This document shows positions 9,314 to 19,200 of a stretch of 59,206 nt of DNA, piece after piece (the first letter of the stretch is position 1; every line of letters begins with the position of its first letter). The position numbers were made by a program, and so were the translations under genes. This DNA comes from a virus. Location: positions 1 through 59,206 of the IMG/VR virus record IMGVR_UViG_3300020281_000024; one strand, written 5' to 3'. The notes beneath the pieces were generated by a model that was not told the origin of the DNA, searched no databases, and saw nothing but the letters and a program-made list of their open reading frames with translations.

Positions 9314-9332
9314 ACGTGGGAGGATACGAAGA

Positions 9333-10619
9333 ATGACAAGACAACTAATTAACACTGGTACTTTACCTAACGATGGTCAGGGTGACTCGTTACGTGATGC
9401 TGGTACAAAACTGAATTCCAATTTCAGTGAATTATACACTGCACTTGGAAACGGCACGACATTAACAGTCGTACAAAATAATTTATTCAACGCAACAGGA
9501 TCTAACAAGATAGCCTTTAACTATGCCGCATTGAGTGACTTACCCAATGCAACAACGTATCACGGAATGTTCGCCCACGTACACGCCGAGAACGCGGCTT
9601 ATTATGCTCACGCAGGAGCATGGGTCAAACTTGTTGACGCAAACAAGTCAATTGACCTTCTATCGGATGTAGATACTTCAACAGCGGCTCCGACAAACGG
9701 ACAAGCATTAGTTTGGGACGCTGGTGGCGGAAAATGGAAACCAGGAACTGTACAAGCAGGCGGCGGCGGCGGTGGCGGTTCAACCACGTTCACGGGACTT
9801 ACTGACACGCCAAGTTCGTTCAGTGGTTACGCAAATGGTTTCCTAAGAGTTAATTCTGCGGCAGATGGTCTAGAACTAACAACAAGTTTTGGAATAGACA
9901 CTTTGTCAGATGTTGACACAACAACGTCGGCACCTACAGCAGGACAAGTTTTAAAATGGAGTGGTACAAAGTGGCAACCGGCGGCTGATGCAACGTCAGG
10001 TGGTGGTTCAGCAGATGCCACAACATTAGATGGTTTAGATAGTACGTACTTCTTAAACTACAACAACTTGAACAACAAACCTACAATCGCAACTGCATTT
10101 ACAGGATTATCAGATACTCCTGCAAACTTCACAGGTGCGGCAGGTAGATTTGTTAAAGTGAACGCAGGTGGTACAGCATTAGAATTTGTTACTTCATCAG
10201 CGGCTTCAACTGCATTCAACGATTTGACAGACGTTACGGCATCAGGTGCGGCACAAGGTGATGTGATTTACTACAACGGAAGTGCATGGGTCACACAAAA
10301 TGGTCCAACAATGAGATGGAGCATTGGTGCAAACGGTTCATCAGACTACACATTTAGTGGTCCTGGTTTTCCAACAACAACTAATGATCCAGTGTTATAC
10401 TTGAACAGAGGACACACTTACATTTTTGTTAACACAACTGGAACAACACACCCATTTGAAATTAGAACTTCTAACAACGGAAGTGCATACACTTCAGGAG
10501 TTAGTGGATCACAATCAGGAACACAGGTGTTCACTGTGCCAATGAACGCACCAAGTACTTTATATTATCAATGTACGATACATGGTGGAATGGGTAACAC
10601 AATTAATATTATAACATAA
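9333..10619 (+). CDS. Fibre-like protein with C-terminal cupredoxin domain and intact type-1 copper ligands (428 aa)
   Basis: N-terminus I-N-T-G-T-L-P-N-D-G-Q-G-D-S-L-R-D-A-G-x-K-x-N-x-N-F is the opening seen in many T4-type marine fibre and baseplate proteins. Repeats of L-S-D-V-D-T-(S/T)-(T/S)-A-P-T-x-G-Q follow at about 112 and 190, with related G-L-T/S-D-T-P repeats, and a seven-Gly stretch near residue 147. Residues about 323-428 form a cupredoxin-like beta-sandwich: Y-L-N-R-G-H-T-Y-I-F, T-H-P-F-E-I, then Y-Y-Q-C-T-I-H-G-G-M-G. His373, Cys414, His417 and Met420 match a type-1 (blue) copper set with the C-x2-H-x2-M spacing of amicyanin. GGGAGG at 9316 is a strong ribosome site. Copper binding is predicted, not shown. 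Confidence 0.7.
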   Translation: MTRQLINTGTLPNDGQGDSLRDAGTKLNSNFSELYTALGNGTTLTVVQNNLFNATGSNKIAFNYAALSDLPNATTYHGMFAHVHAENAAYYAHAGAWVKLVDANKSIDLLSDVDTSTAAPTNGQALVWDAGGGKWKPGTVQAGGGGGGGSTTFTGLTDTPSSFSGYANGFLRVNSAADGLELTTSFGIDTLSDVDTTTSAPTAGQVLKWSGTKWQPAADATSGGGSADATTLDGLDSTYFLNYNNLNNKPTIATAFTGLSDTPANFTGAAGRFVKVNAGGTALEFVTSSAASTAFNDLTDVTASGAAQGDVIYYNGSAWVTQNGPTMRWSIGANGSSDYTFSGPGFPTTTNDPVLYLNRGHTYIFVNTTGTTHPFEIRTSNNGSAYTSGVSGSQSGTQVFTVPMNAPSTLYYQCTIHGGMGNTINIIT

Positions 10620-10627
10620 GGATTATA

Positions 10628-11002
10628 ATGGCACAAGTTTTTGGAGTAGGCATAGACGAATTACAGAAGACACTTGGTAACAACAGGTATTTTTATGGTT
10701 TACGCAGAACTTCAGATGGAACAGTTTACATGGTAAAAGCAGATTTGCTTGAACTTGAGGATGGTGTGGAACTGAACAGATCAGGTAATATTGACGACAA
10801 TTACAATAACTGGTCACGTGGAGAGGACTTTTTTGAAGGAAGAGACACTCAACACAAATTGGTTTACAAAAACCTTGTTTATGAACAGTACAAATGGGAC
10901 GGAAGAAACCTATTTTACTATGTGAATAAAGACGGTGAATTAGTATTAAAAGTTAACGAGGCTCAAACGTACACTGGTTACGTTGAACCTTATAGTAGTT
11001 AG
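10628..11002 (+). CDS. Virion-associated hypothetical protein (124 aa), paralogue of 8852-9313
   Basis: Shares R-Y-F-Y-G-L-R-R-T, G-E-D-F-F-E-G-R-D, Y-K-N-L-V-Y-E-Q-Y-K-W-D and Y-Y-V-N-K-D-G-E with the protein at 8852-9313 but lacks its C-terminal extension. It begins 8 bases after the cupredoxin gene, with AAGGA upstream. No catalytic residues or membrane segments are visible. The duplication on both sides of the cupredoxin gene suggests a partner in the same tail or fibre assembly (inference). Confidence 0.55.
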   Translation: MAQVFGVGIDELQKTLGNNRYFYGLRRTSDGTVYMVKADLLELEDGVELNRSGNIDDNYNNWSRGEDFFEGRDTQHKLVYKNLVYEQYKWDGRNLFYYVNKDGELVLKVNEAQTYTGYVEPYSS

Positions 11003-11006
11003 AGGA

Positions 11007-11014
11007 AATAAATA
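11007..11014 (+). promoter_or_regulatory. T4-type late promoter motif (AATAAATA)
   Basis: Core located 18 bases before the ATG at 11033, with AAGGA at 11020-11024 in between. It is directly after the stop of the previous gene, so it would give the fibre gene its own transcript. Confidence 0.6.
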
Positions 11015-11032
11015 GTAATAAGGAATTAATCA

Positions 11033-14000
11033 ATGGCAGATTTTCGAATAGATAGGATACGTTTTAGATGGAGAGGCGACTGGTCAGCAGGCACTCTTTA
11101 TGTGAAAGATGATGTCCTAAGATTCGGTGCAAAAGTTTATGTTTGTGTTGAAGTACACACGTCAGACTCGAACTTTTACAACGATTTAAACGCAACTATT
11201 CCAAGATGGACACAGATGATGGACGGTCAAAGTTGGACCGGCGCATGGCAACCATCTACATTTTACAAAATAGGTGAACTTGTTAAAGTTGGTGGTCTTA
11301 TCTATAAATGTATAGAAGGACACACTTCAAATGCATCAGCAACGAATGGTGTATTAGGTGATGAAACAAAATGGGTTTACTTTGCACGTGGAGAGGATTG
11401 GGCAAGTGTATGGCAACCAAACACTCTTTACAACGTTGACCAAACAGTAATCTACGGTGGTTCGATTTGGAAGTGTAACACAGCACACACTTCTGCGACA
11501 GCAGATGATGGACTACAATACAACGCAGATTACTGGGATCAATATTCTAGATCAGACAACTGGAGAGGTGACTGGACACACAATACTTTATATTATCCAG
11601 ATGACATTGTTTATCATGGTGGTATGGTTTACAGATGTCTGTCAGGACACAGATCAGCAACTACAAACGAATTCATAAATCCAACAGTTGCAGTCAGCAA
11701 CGTGTCTGGAACAAATTTTACATTTGCAATTTTTAGAGTTGCAGGCACTTATTATGTAAGAATTATAAATGCTGGATCAGGTTACACTGCTTTAGGCACT
11801 TTAACAATTTATGGAGCAAACATAGGCGGTACAACAGGAGCCAACGATGCTGTGATAACAATCAACACAGTGGATGGTTCTGGTGCAGTAACTTCAGTTT
11901 CTATCAACGGAACACCAAATGTTAACACAGATGGATTAGAAGCCAACCAAGCACAATGGGAAACTGTTGTAGATGGAATAAGATATCAAGGTGACTGGGC
12001 ATTTGGTAAGAGGTATTCAAAAGGTGATTTAGTAAGATGGTCTCCAGGTATGTGGAGAGTGACAACTGGACACTGGGCAACGACAGACAGCATGGACGAA
12101 ACAAAATTCAGTCTATGGTTACCAGGTCTAGAATTTGAACAATTATGGAACACATCACAATATTACCAACAAGGTGATATTGTTTTATACGGAGGTTACA
12201 CATATGTTGCATTACAAAGTAACATCGGAGTAACTCCAGCGGTAACAGATTCAAGCAACACATGGGAATTACAAATTGTTGGATACACATTCACTGGTGA
12301 GTGGGTTGGACAGACATTAGTAAACAATCAACTTACTCCATACGAATACAAAACTGGAGATGTTGTAACAGCAGGTGGTCATTTATACATAGCAGTCAGA
12401 ACACATTCTAATCAAGATCCGAACACGGATACAACCTACGATCCTGGCACTGACGAACCGTTCCCGTGGCAAAAACTTGTAGACGGTCACGCATGGAAAG
12501 GTCCATGGGTAGCACAAGACGTAGGTGGCAAAACTGGTGAATCAACTTACTTCCCAGGTGATGTTGTATCAGTTGCTGGTACATTGTACAGATGTATACT
12601 GACACACGAAGCGAATTCATCAGACGCAAAACCACCATTAGACTTTGCATCTGAAAATGTTGGACCATATTGGAGATTATTAGCACAAGGTCACGCACCT
12701 AACGTACTGGAATATCCAGGTGATATTAAAACACAACAAACAGATTCCACAAGAATAAGAATAGGTTTAGGTACTGCGGGACAATTATTAAAAGTAAACA
12801 CAAACGGCTTGCCATATTGGGAAGACTTTGAAGTAGTACAAAAAGTTTACTATGTTGCTCCGGAAGGAAATGACACAATAAACAATGGAACAAAATTATC
12901 TGCTCCATTCAAAACTGTAAAATATGCTTGTGATTACATCAATCAAGACTTGAATGCTAGAGCACCAGCCACAGTATTCATCAAAACAGGAATATATGAA
13001 GAAATTTTACCAATCACAGTGCCAAGAGATGTTGCACTTGTTGGAGATGAATTAAGAAGCACAACAATTAAACCTGCATCAGGATACGAAACTGGTTACG
13101 ATATGTTTAGAGTAAACAACGGAACTGGTATTAGAAACATGACGTTACAAGGTTTACAAGGAAGTTTAGGTGCAGTGAACCAATACGGTACAAAACGTCC
13201 AACTGGTGGTGCATTTGTTACATTGAATCCGGGAACAGGTCCAACAGACGCTAGTGCTTGGATAACAAGTAAATCATGTTATGTACAAAACGTATCTACA
13301 TTTGGAACAGGATGTATTGGTATGAAAGTAGATGGAGATTTACACAACGGTGGTAACAAATCTATTGTAGCAAACGACTTTACACAGGTAATTTCCGATG
13401 GAATAGGTTATTGGGCAAATGGAGAAGGTAAATCAGAACTTGTATCTGTGTTTACGTACTACTGCCACATAGGTTATCTAGCAACAAACGGTGGAAAAGT
13501 TAGAGCAACAAACGGAAACAACTCATACGGAGATTTCGGTTCAGTTGCAGAAGGCGTTACGCCAACTGAAACAGCAATTACGGCAAAAATTAACAACAGA
13601 ACCAAAGAAGCAACTGTAGATGCAGTATACAACGATGAGAATGAAATATTTGCATTCGCATACGCACACGCAGGACAAGATTACACAGCGGCTACAATAA
13701 CAATATCAGGTTCAGGTCAAGGTGCATCAGGTACAATTGGCTATGCAAACACACGTGATGGTGGTGTTAACAGAATTAGATTAATAGGTCCTGGAGATTC
13801 AACTCCAGCAGGTGGTGCCGGTTATACAAGTTTATCTGGTCCGGCTATTACAGGTGACAAAACATCTATTAAATTAAATGCACAATACCAAGGTACTACG
13901 GCACAGACAGTTGGACAAAGAATTTACATTTGGGAAGGTACAGGAAGAGGACAATACGCAATAGTTGATACCTTTAATGAAGTGACAAAAGTTGCAACAG

Positions 14001-16195
14001 TCAAAAAAGAGTTTGATAACACTCCAGGTTGGCAACACTTACTAGGTGGTTTCCCTATTGCAGATCCATTAGATCCATCTACAAAATATTTTATTGAGCC
14101 AAGAGGAAGTTTTGCGGAACCAACTTATTCAAGTGCTCCAGCAAGTTTACCTATAGCAGGTGATTATCATGTGGGAACACATGGAAGAATAGGTTCATCT
14201 AACATAACTGTTTTATTAGGAAACGGTAGAGGTTCAAGAACAACAGACGGTGCAAGTTTCACTGCTTGTAGCGGAGTATCAACAACAACTTGGAATGATA
14301 TAGAAGCAAATGCAAATAAATTCATTGCAGTGTCATCAGGTGGTGTAGTAAACTCATCTAACGATGGTGCTACATGGAGTGACATAAGTGGTTCAGTTGG
14401 ATCGGACACATTTACAGGTGTTGCGGCAATTGGACAAACTTGGATTATTGTATCAGACACAGGTATAATATATCGATCAACAGACAACGGTTCAAGTTGG
14501 ACAAACGCACAGATAGAACCATACGATGGTTCAACTCCGATATTCAAATTTGTTGCGGCTGGTAACGGATTGTTTATCACTGCAAACCAATATGGTCAAA
14601 CATGGGAATCAGTAGATGATGGTGTAACTTGGCAATTGGCGGCAAACGTTGGACTAGGTGTTGGTGGACCAAAATATATTGCAAAAGATTTAGTGTTCAA
14701 AAATGGAAAATTTTTAATGCCAGTGCAAGATTCACCTTTAGATGATTCTACTTCATTAAACAAAATTTTTGTAACGAATGCAAACGTGGCACAAAGTTCT
14801 ACAAGTGCGGTAACAGTTTGGACAGAATCTGACACATTACCTCATTCAGGACCATACAAAGTTACAGGTATGCAAGGAACTTTTGTGGCAATCACTGCAA
14901 ATGGTGAAACTGCTTACAGTTATGATGGAATAAGTTGGAAACAATTGACAGGAACACTTTCAGGCACATATGACAAAATTGTTGAAGGTAGAAATGCAGG
15001 CGGCTACTTCATTCCAATATCTACCACTGCAATGAGTTCGGTAACAGTAATGAAAAAAGGTGCTCCACCGTTAGTAAGAATTATTACTAATGCAGGAAAA
15101 CTTTCTAAAGTACAAATTTTTGATCCAGGTAGTGGTTATTCGGCGGCGCCTAACATAACAATTACTGATAATAGAAATACTATAGATGCACAATTACAAT
15201 GTAGAATTGCAAATGGTGTTTTATCTCAACCAACATTTACAAACAGAGGAACAGGATTTATAAATGTAAGTGCAACTATAGACGGAGATGGTTTAGCAGA
15301 TGAATATCAAACTGGTAAAGTTATCCAGGTAAAAGATATTTCAAGAGAACCTGGACCAGGTGATTTATTATACGTAAATGGCATCGATGATCAAATTTAC
15401 AGAGTAACACAAATTACAAATGTCACTGGTGTTGCTCCAAACTTATCGGCGCAATTTAGAATATCACCAAGTTTCAAAGCAAATGAATCTCCGGATCATG
15501 AAACAACATTAACGATTAGACAACAGTATTCACAAATTAGATTAACTGGTCACGACTTCCTAGACATAGGTACTGGTGGAACTTCAACTACAAACTATCC
15601 AGACTTATACACTAATTTAGGATTCACAACTGGTTATGAAGCACAACAAAATAGAGAAGTCAAAATGGCAGGTGGTGGTAGAGTGTTCTACACGTCAACT
15701 GACCAAGATGGTAACTTTAGAACAGGTGAATTATTTGAAGTAGAACAGGCAACTGGTATTGTAACACTTAACGCAGACTTATTCAATCTATCAGGATTGA
15801 GTGAATTAAGTTTAGGTGGAGTTGTATTAGGTGGTACAGAAGTTGTAATAAGAGAATTTAGTACAGATGAAACAATGTCTGCTAACTCTAACGAAAAAGT
15901 TCCAACGCAAAAAGCAATAGTTTCTTACATTGGAAATAGAGTATCGGGTGGTGGTGCTAACTTGAACGTTTCTGGTTTCAGAGCAGGTCAAGTTAAGGTT
16001 AGAAATGCTGAAATATTTAACGAAGCATTTCCTACTACTGGAACAATTACGTTCCCACAAACCACTGAATTAGCAGGTGGAATAGACGGTTACTTGATGG
16101 CATTAAACTTCTTTACAGGTGGTTTAGCAAGTACCAATTTAGATGAAGGAGATCCGATTAGTGCAACTGACCCATCTAACGGATATGGACAATAA
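11033..16195 (+). CDS. Giant fibre with eight carbohydrate-binding-like repeats, beta-helix and Asp-box propeller (1720 aa)
   Basis: The first ~540 residues hold eight repeats of the form W-x-G-x-W-x3-T-x-Y-x3-D-x-V-x-x-G-G-x-x-Y-x-C-x3-H-T-S, resembling CBM5/12 (chitin-binding type 3) modules. A beta-helix begins at about 601 (V-Y-Y-V-A-P-E-G-N-D; I-K-T-G-I-Y-E-E-I-L-P). At about 1060-1320 lie Asp-box (BNR) turns: S-N-D-G-A-T-W, S-T-D-N-G-S-S-W, S-V-D-D-G-V-T-W, Y-S-Y-D-G-I-S-W, indicating a sialidase-type beta-propeller fold without proof of enzyme activity. Near 1548 is the shared T-S-T-D-Q-D-G-N-F-R block found in the other fibres. One L-G-G/A-N-D repeat of the type seen in 33288-40298 occurs near 265. 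Role: multi-domain host-surface adhesin, inferred. Confidence 0.75.
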   Translation: MADFRIDRIRFRWRGDWSAGTLYVKDDVLRFGAKVYVCVEVHTSDSNFYNDLNATIPRWTQMMDGQSWTGAWQPSTFYKIGELVKVGGLIYKCIEGHTSNASATNGVLGDETKWVYFARGEDWASVWQPNTLYNVDQTVIYGGSIWKCNTAHTSATADDGLQYNADYWDQYSRSDNWRGDWTHNTLYYPDDIVYHGGMVYRCLSGHRSATTNEFINPTVAVSNVSGTNFTFAIFRVAGTYYVRIINAGSGYTALGTLTIYGANIGGTTGANDAVITINTVDGSGAVTSVSINGTPNVNTDGLEANQAQWETVVDGIRYQGDWAFGKRYSKGDLVRWSPGMWRVTTGHWATTDSMDETKFSLWLPGLEFEQLWNTSQYYQQGDIVLYGGYTYVALQSNIGVTPAVTDSSNTWELQIVGYTFTGEWVGQTLVNNQLTPYEYKTGDVVTAGGHLYIAVRTHSNQDPNTDTTYDPGTDEPFPWQKLVDGHAWKGPWVAQDVGGKTGESTYFPGDVVSVAGTLYRCILTHEANSSDAKPPLDFASENVGPYWRLLAQGHAPNVLEYPGDIKTQQTDSTRIRIGLGTAGQLLKVNTNGLPYWEDFEVVQKVYYVAPEGNDTINNGTKLSAPFKTVKYACDYINQDLNARAPATVFIKTGIYEEILPITVPRDVALVGDELRSTTIKPASGYETGYDMFRVNNGTGIRNMTLQGLQGSLGAVNQYGTKRPTGGAFVTLNPGTGPTDASAWITSKSCYVQNVSTFGTGCIGMKVDGDLHNGGNKSIVANDFTQVISDGIGYWANGEGKSELVSVFTYYCHIGYLATNGGKVRATNGNNSYGDFGSVAEGVTPTETAITAKINNRTKEATVDAVYNDENEIFAFAYAHAGQDYTAATITISGSGQGASGTIGYANTRDGGVNRIRLIGPGDSTPAGGAGYTSLSGPAITGDKTSIKLNAQYQGTTAQTVGQRIYIWEGTGRGQYAIVDTFNEVTKVATVKKEFDNTPGWQHLLGGFPIADPLDPSTKYFIEPRGSFAEPTYSSAPASLPIAGDYHVGTHGRIGSSNITVLLGNGRGSRTTDGASFTACSGVSTTTWNDIEANANKFIAVSSGGVVNSSNDGATWSDISGSVGSDTFTGVAAIGQTWIIVSDTGIIYRSTDNGSSWTNAQIEPYDGSTPIFKFVAAGNGLFITANQYGQTWESVDDGVTWQLAANVGLGVGGPKYIAKDLVFKNGKFLMPVQDSPLDDSTSLNKIFVTNANVAQSSTSAVTVWTESDTLPHSGPYKVTGMQGTFVAITANGETAYSYDGISWKQLTGTLSGTYDKIVEGRNAGGYFIPISTTAMSSVTVMKKGAPPLVRIITNAGKLSKVQIFDPGSGYSAAPNITITDNRNTIDAQLQCRIANGVLSQPTFTNRGTGFINVSATIDGDGLADEYQTGKVIQVKDISREPGPGDLLYVNGIDDQIYRVTQITNVTGVAPNLSAQFRISPSFKANESPDHETTLTIRQQYSQIRLTGHDFLDIGTGGTSTTNYPDLYTNLGFTTGYEAQQNREVKMAGGGRVFYTSTDQDGNFRTGELFEVEQATGIVTLNADLFNLSGLSELSLGGVVLGGTEVVIREFSTDETMSANSNEKVPTQKAIVSYIGNRVSGGGANLNVSGFRAGQVKVRNAEIFNEAFPTTGTITFPQTTELAGGIDGYLMALNFFTGGLASTNLDEGDPISATDPSNGYGQ

Positions 16196-16196
16196 T

Positions 16197-16204
16197 GATA
16201 AATA
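16197..16204 (+). promoter_or_regulatory. T4-type late promoter motif (GATAAATA)
   Basis: Core 26 bases before the ATG at 16231, with AAGAGGA at about 16213-16219 as ribosome site. It overlaps the end region of the previous fibre gene. Confidence 0.6.
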
Positions 16205-16230
16205 ACTTTAATAAGAGGAAATTTTAACCC

Positions 16231-19200
16231 ATGGCAGAGTTTAAATTAGGTAGAATACGTTTTGTATGGAAAGGTGCTTGGTACACGGGCACTATTTACA
16301 GTGTAGATGACGTCGTAAGATACGGTGGTAGAACATATATCTGTGTTGTTAACCACACGGCCAACGCGGAATTCCAAGTTGACTTAACAGCGGCAAATTG
16401 GGCATTGATGTCCGATGGTCAGGAATGGAAAGGCAATTGGAGTCTTAACACAACTTACAAACCAAACGATATTGTAAAATACGGTGGTTACATTTACATT
16501 GCAAACACAGGACACACATCTACTTCAAGTGCATCTGATGGATTGGAAGTTGATTCTTCTAAATGGGATTTATTCATTGAAGGTTTTGATTACAAATCTT
16601 CTTGGGCAATAAACACAAGATACAAAGTAAACGATTTAGTAAAATACGGTGGCACAATTTATCTTTGTATCACTGAACACACTTCAGCGGCAACTACATC
16701 TTTAGGATTAGAAAATGATCAAGCGAAGTGGGAAGCATTTTCAAAAGGTTTCAATTGGTTAAACACTTGGGCAACTGGCACAAGATACAAAGTAAACGAC
16801 ACAGTTTCTTACGGTGGACAGATTTATGTTTGTGTAACAGGTCACACATCGAACGCATCAGCGGCACAAGGTTTAGAAGCCGACCAAGCAAAATGGGAAT
16901 ACCTACACAAAGGTATTGAATACAAAGGTGCTTTCGCAGGTACAACAAGATACAAAGCAAACGATGTTGTAAAAGGTGGAGCAAACTTATACATCTGTAC
17001 AGTAGGTTACACATCAACAACAGACATCAATGCCGACTCGGCTAACTGGGCATTATTTGTTCCAGGTTTAGAATTTGAAGATTCATGGAGTTCAGCAACA
17101 AAATATCAACCAGGTGACACAGTTACTTACGGAGGTTACCAATACGTTGCAAAAACTTTAAACGAAAATAAAGTTCCGTCAACACAAACAAGTGACTGGG
17201 CATTATTTGTAACAGGATTTAATTTAAGAGGCGACTACAACAACGGTACAGCATACAAAACTGGAGACGTTGTAAGAGTTGGTGGTTTCACTTACATTTC
17301 AATTGCAGACACAACAGGTAATAGACCACCTAACGTTGTTTACTGGAATAAACTTAACGAAGGTTTGTACTGGAAAGGCAACTGGTCAAATGCAACTTAC
17401 TATGACAAAGGTGATATTGTAAGAGGAACAACAAACACAGATACATCTTATATTTGTGTTACTTCACACACATCAAACAACCAAGCACCAAGCACAATCA
17501 ATCAACCAGATTATCCAGCAGGTGCAGGTGTTGATACTTCTGTATGGCAATTACTATCAGGCGGTCCTGAGAACGATGTATTGTCAGCAGGTGGTGACAT
17601 TTTAATTTATGGATCATCAGGTCCACAAAGATTACCAATCGGTACAGCAGGTCAGGCGTTAGTTGTTAACGCGGCAGGTACTTTACCTGAATGGGGTAAC
17701 GTTGGTAAGATTGATCAAGTTTACTATGTAAGTCCAAATGGAACGGACCAACCAGCACCAACATCAGGTGTGACATTAGATAGAGCATGGAAAACAATTA
17801 GATATGCACTACATGAAATTGACAAAGGTCCTAACAATCCACAAGCGGCTTATATGCTTACAAGAAACAAAGCATACATTCAAGACGAAACTATTGCTTG
17901 GATCAACGCACAGATTTCCAACAATACTCCACCATTTACAAGTTCGTTTACATACAACGCGACAAAATGTAGAAGAGATATTGGTATAATCATTGACGCA
18001 ACAATACATGACTTGACACACGGCGGTAACGTAAAATCAAGATTTGCGGCATTAAGTTATTTCACACCAGCAGGTACTTCATATGTAACTGGTCAGGAAG
18101 CAGAAACTTCTGCGGCAATTGTACAAGCGAGTGCTATTGCTAAATTAGTTGTTGCAAATGCAACACACAGTAACTTACAAGGTTCGACACCTAAGTATAC
18201 AAATGCAAGTTACATCGCGGAAGCAGGTTCAACAGATTTAATTGAAACATTGATGAAATATTCATCAGATGCAATCACGGCAGGTAACGTAAATGGTGTA
18301 CCGGCGAAAAATAATCCTAACATTACTTTAAATGTTAAGACTGGAATTTACAACGAAATCCTTCCAATGAGGGTATCAAGAAACACAGCAGTTGTTGGAG
18401 ATGAATTAAGATCAACAAACATCAGACCAGCGGGTTCAGTTGTTAACTCTTCAGACGTACAATACAGTTTACAAGGTATTCAACGTATGGAAGCAATTTT
18501 AAGTGACATCATTCAAAATAATTCAGTAACAAAAACACCATCAGGTGGTGTTGTTTCAATAACTGCTCCAGGTGGTTACATAGGTTCAAACGAAGGTACA
18601 GGAACAGCAGTTTCTTCAACAGGTGGTAATGGTTCAGGTGCTACATTCAACATTACAGTTAACTCATTTGGTTTCGTGACTGCATTGGCAGTGGCGGCTC
18701 CAGGACAAAGTTATCAAATCGGTGACAATATCACTATTCCAGCAAGTACAACTATTATTGGTCCAAGTGGTAACACAACACTTGGTGTTGCAGTCACTTT
18801 CCCAGTTACAGCGGTAACTTCAGGAAACACATTGACGCAGAACACAGATGCTCCGGCAGGTTCGGCGGCGGCTGGTACAAGAGCGGCTACAATCGCTGAC
18901 CAAATTGAGAAGTACATTGACTTCAAAATCAATGCAAACGGTTCGGAACCAGCACTTCAAGGTAGCAACATTCCAGAATTAACAGCGGCTTACACAGATG
19001 CAAGATTAAGACTTTTAGCAAACAAAGAATTTATTGCCAAAGAAGCGGCAGAATACGTGAAAAGAAATAATCCAGGCGTAAGTTTTGTTGTTTCAGACTG
19101 TGAAGATGACATTAAAGATTACGTAGATGGAATAATTTACGACTTACAATTTACAGGAAACCAGAGATCATTGCAAGGTGCAGAATGGTACGTGAACGCA

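Noticed and set aside
9750-9782. Gly-rich GGC/GGT stretch in the 428-residue protein as a DNA structural element
   Set aside because: It encodes a seven-glycine linker typical of fibres and is too short to suggest a separate DNA function.
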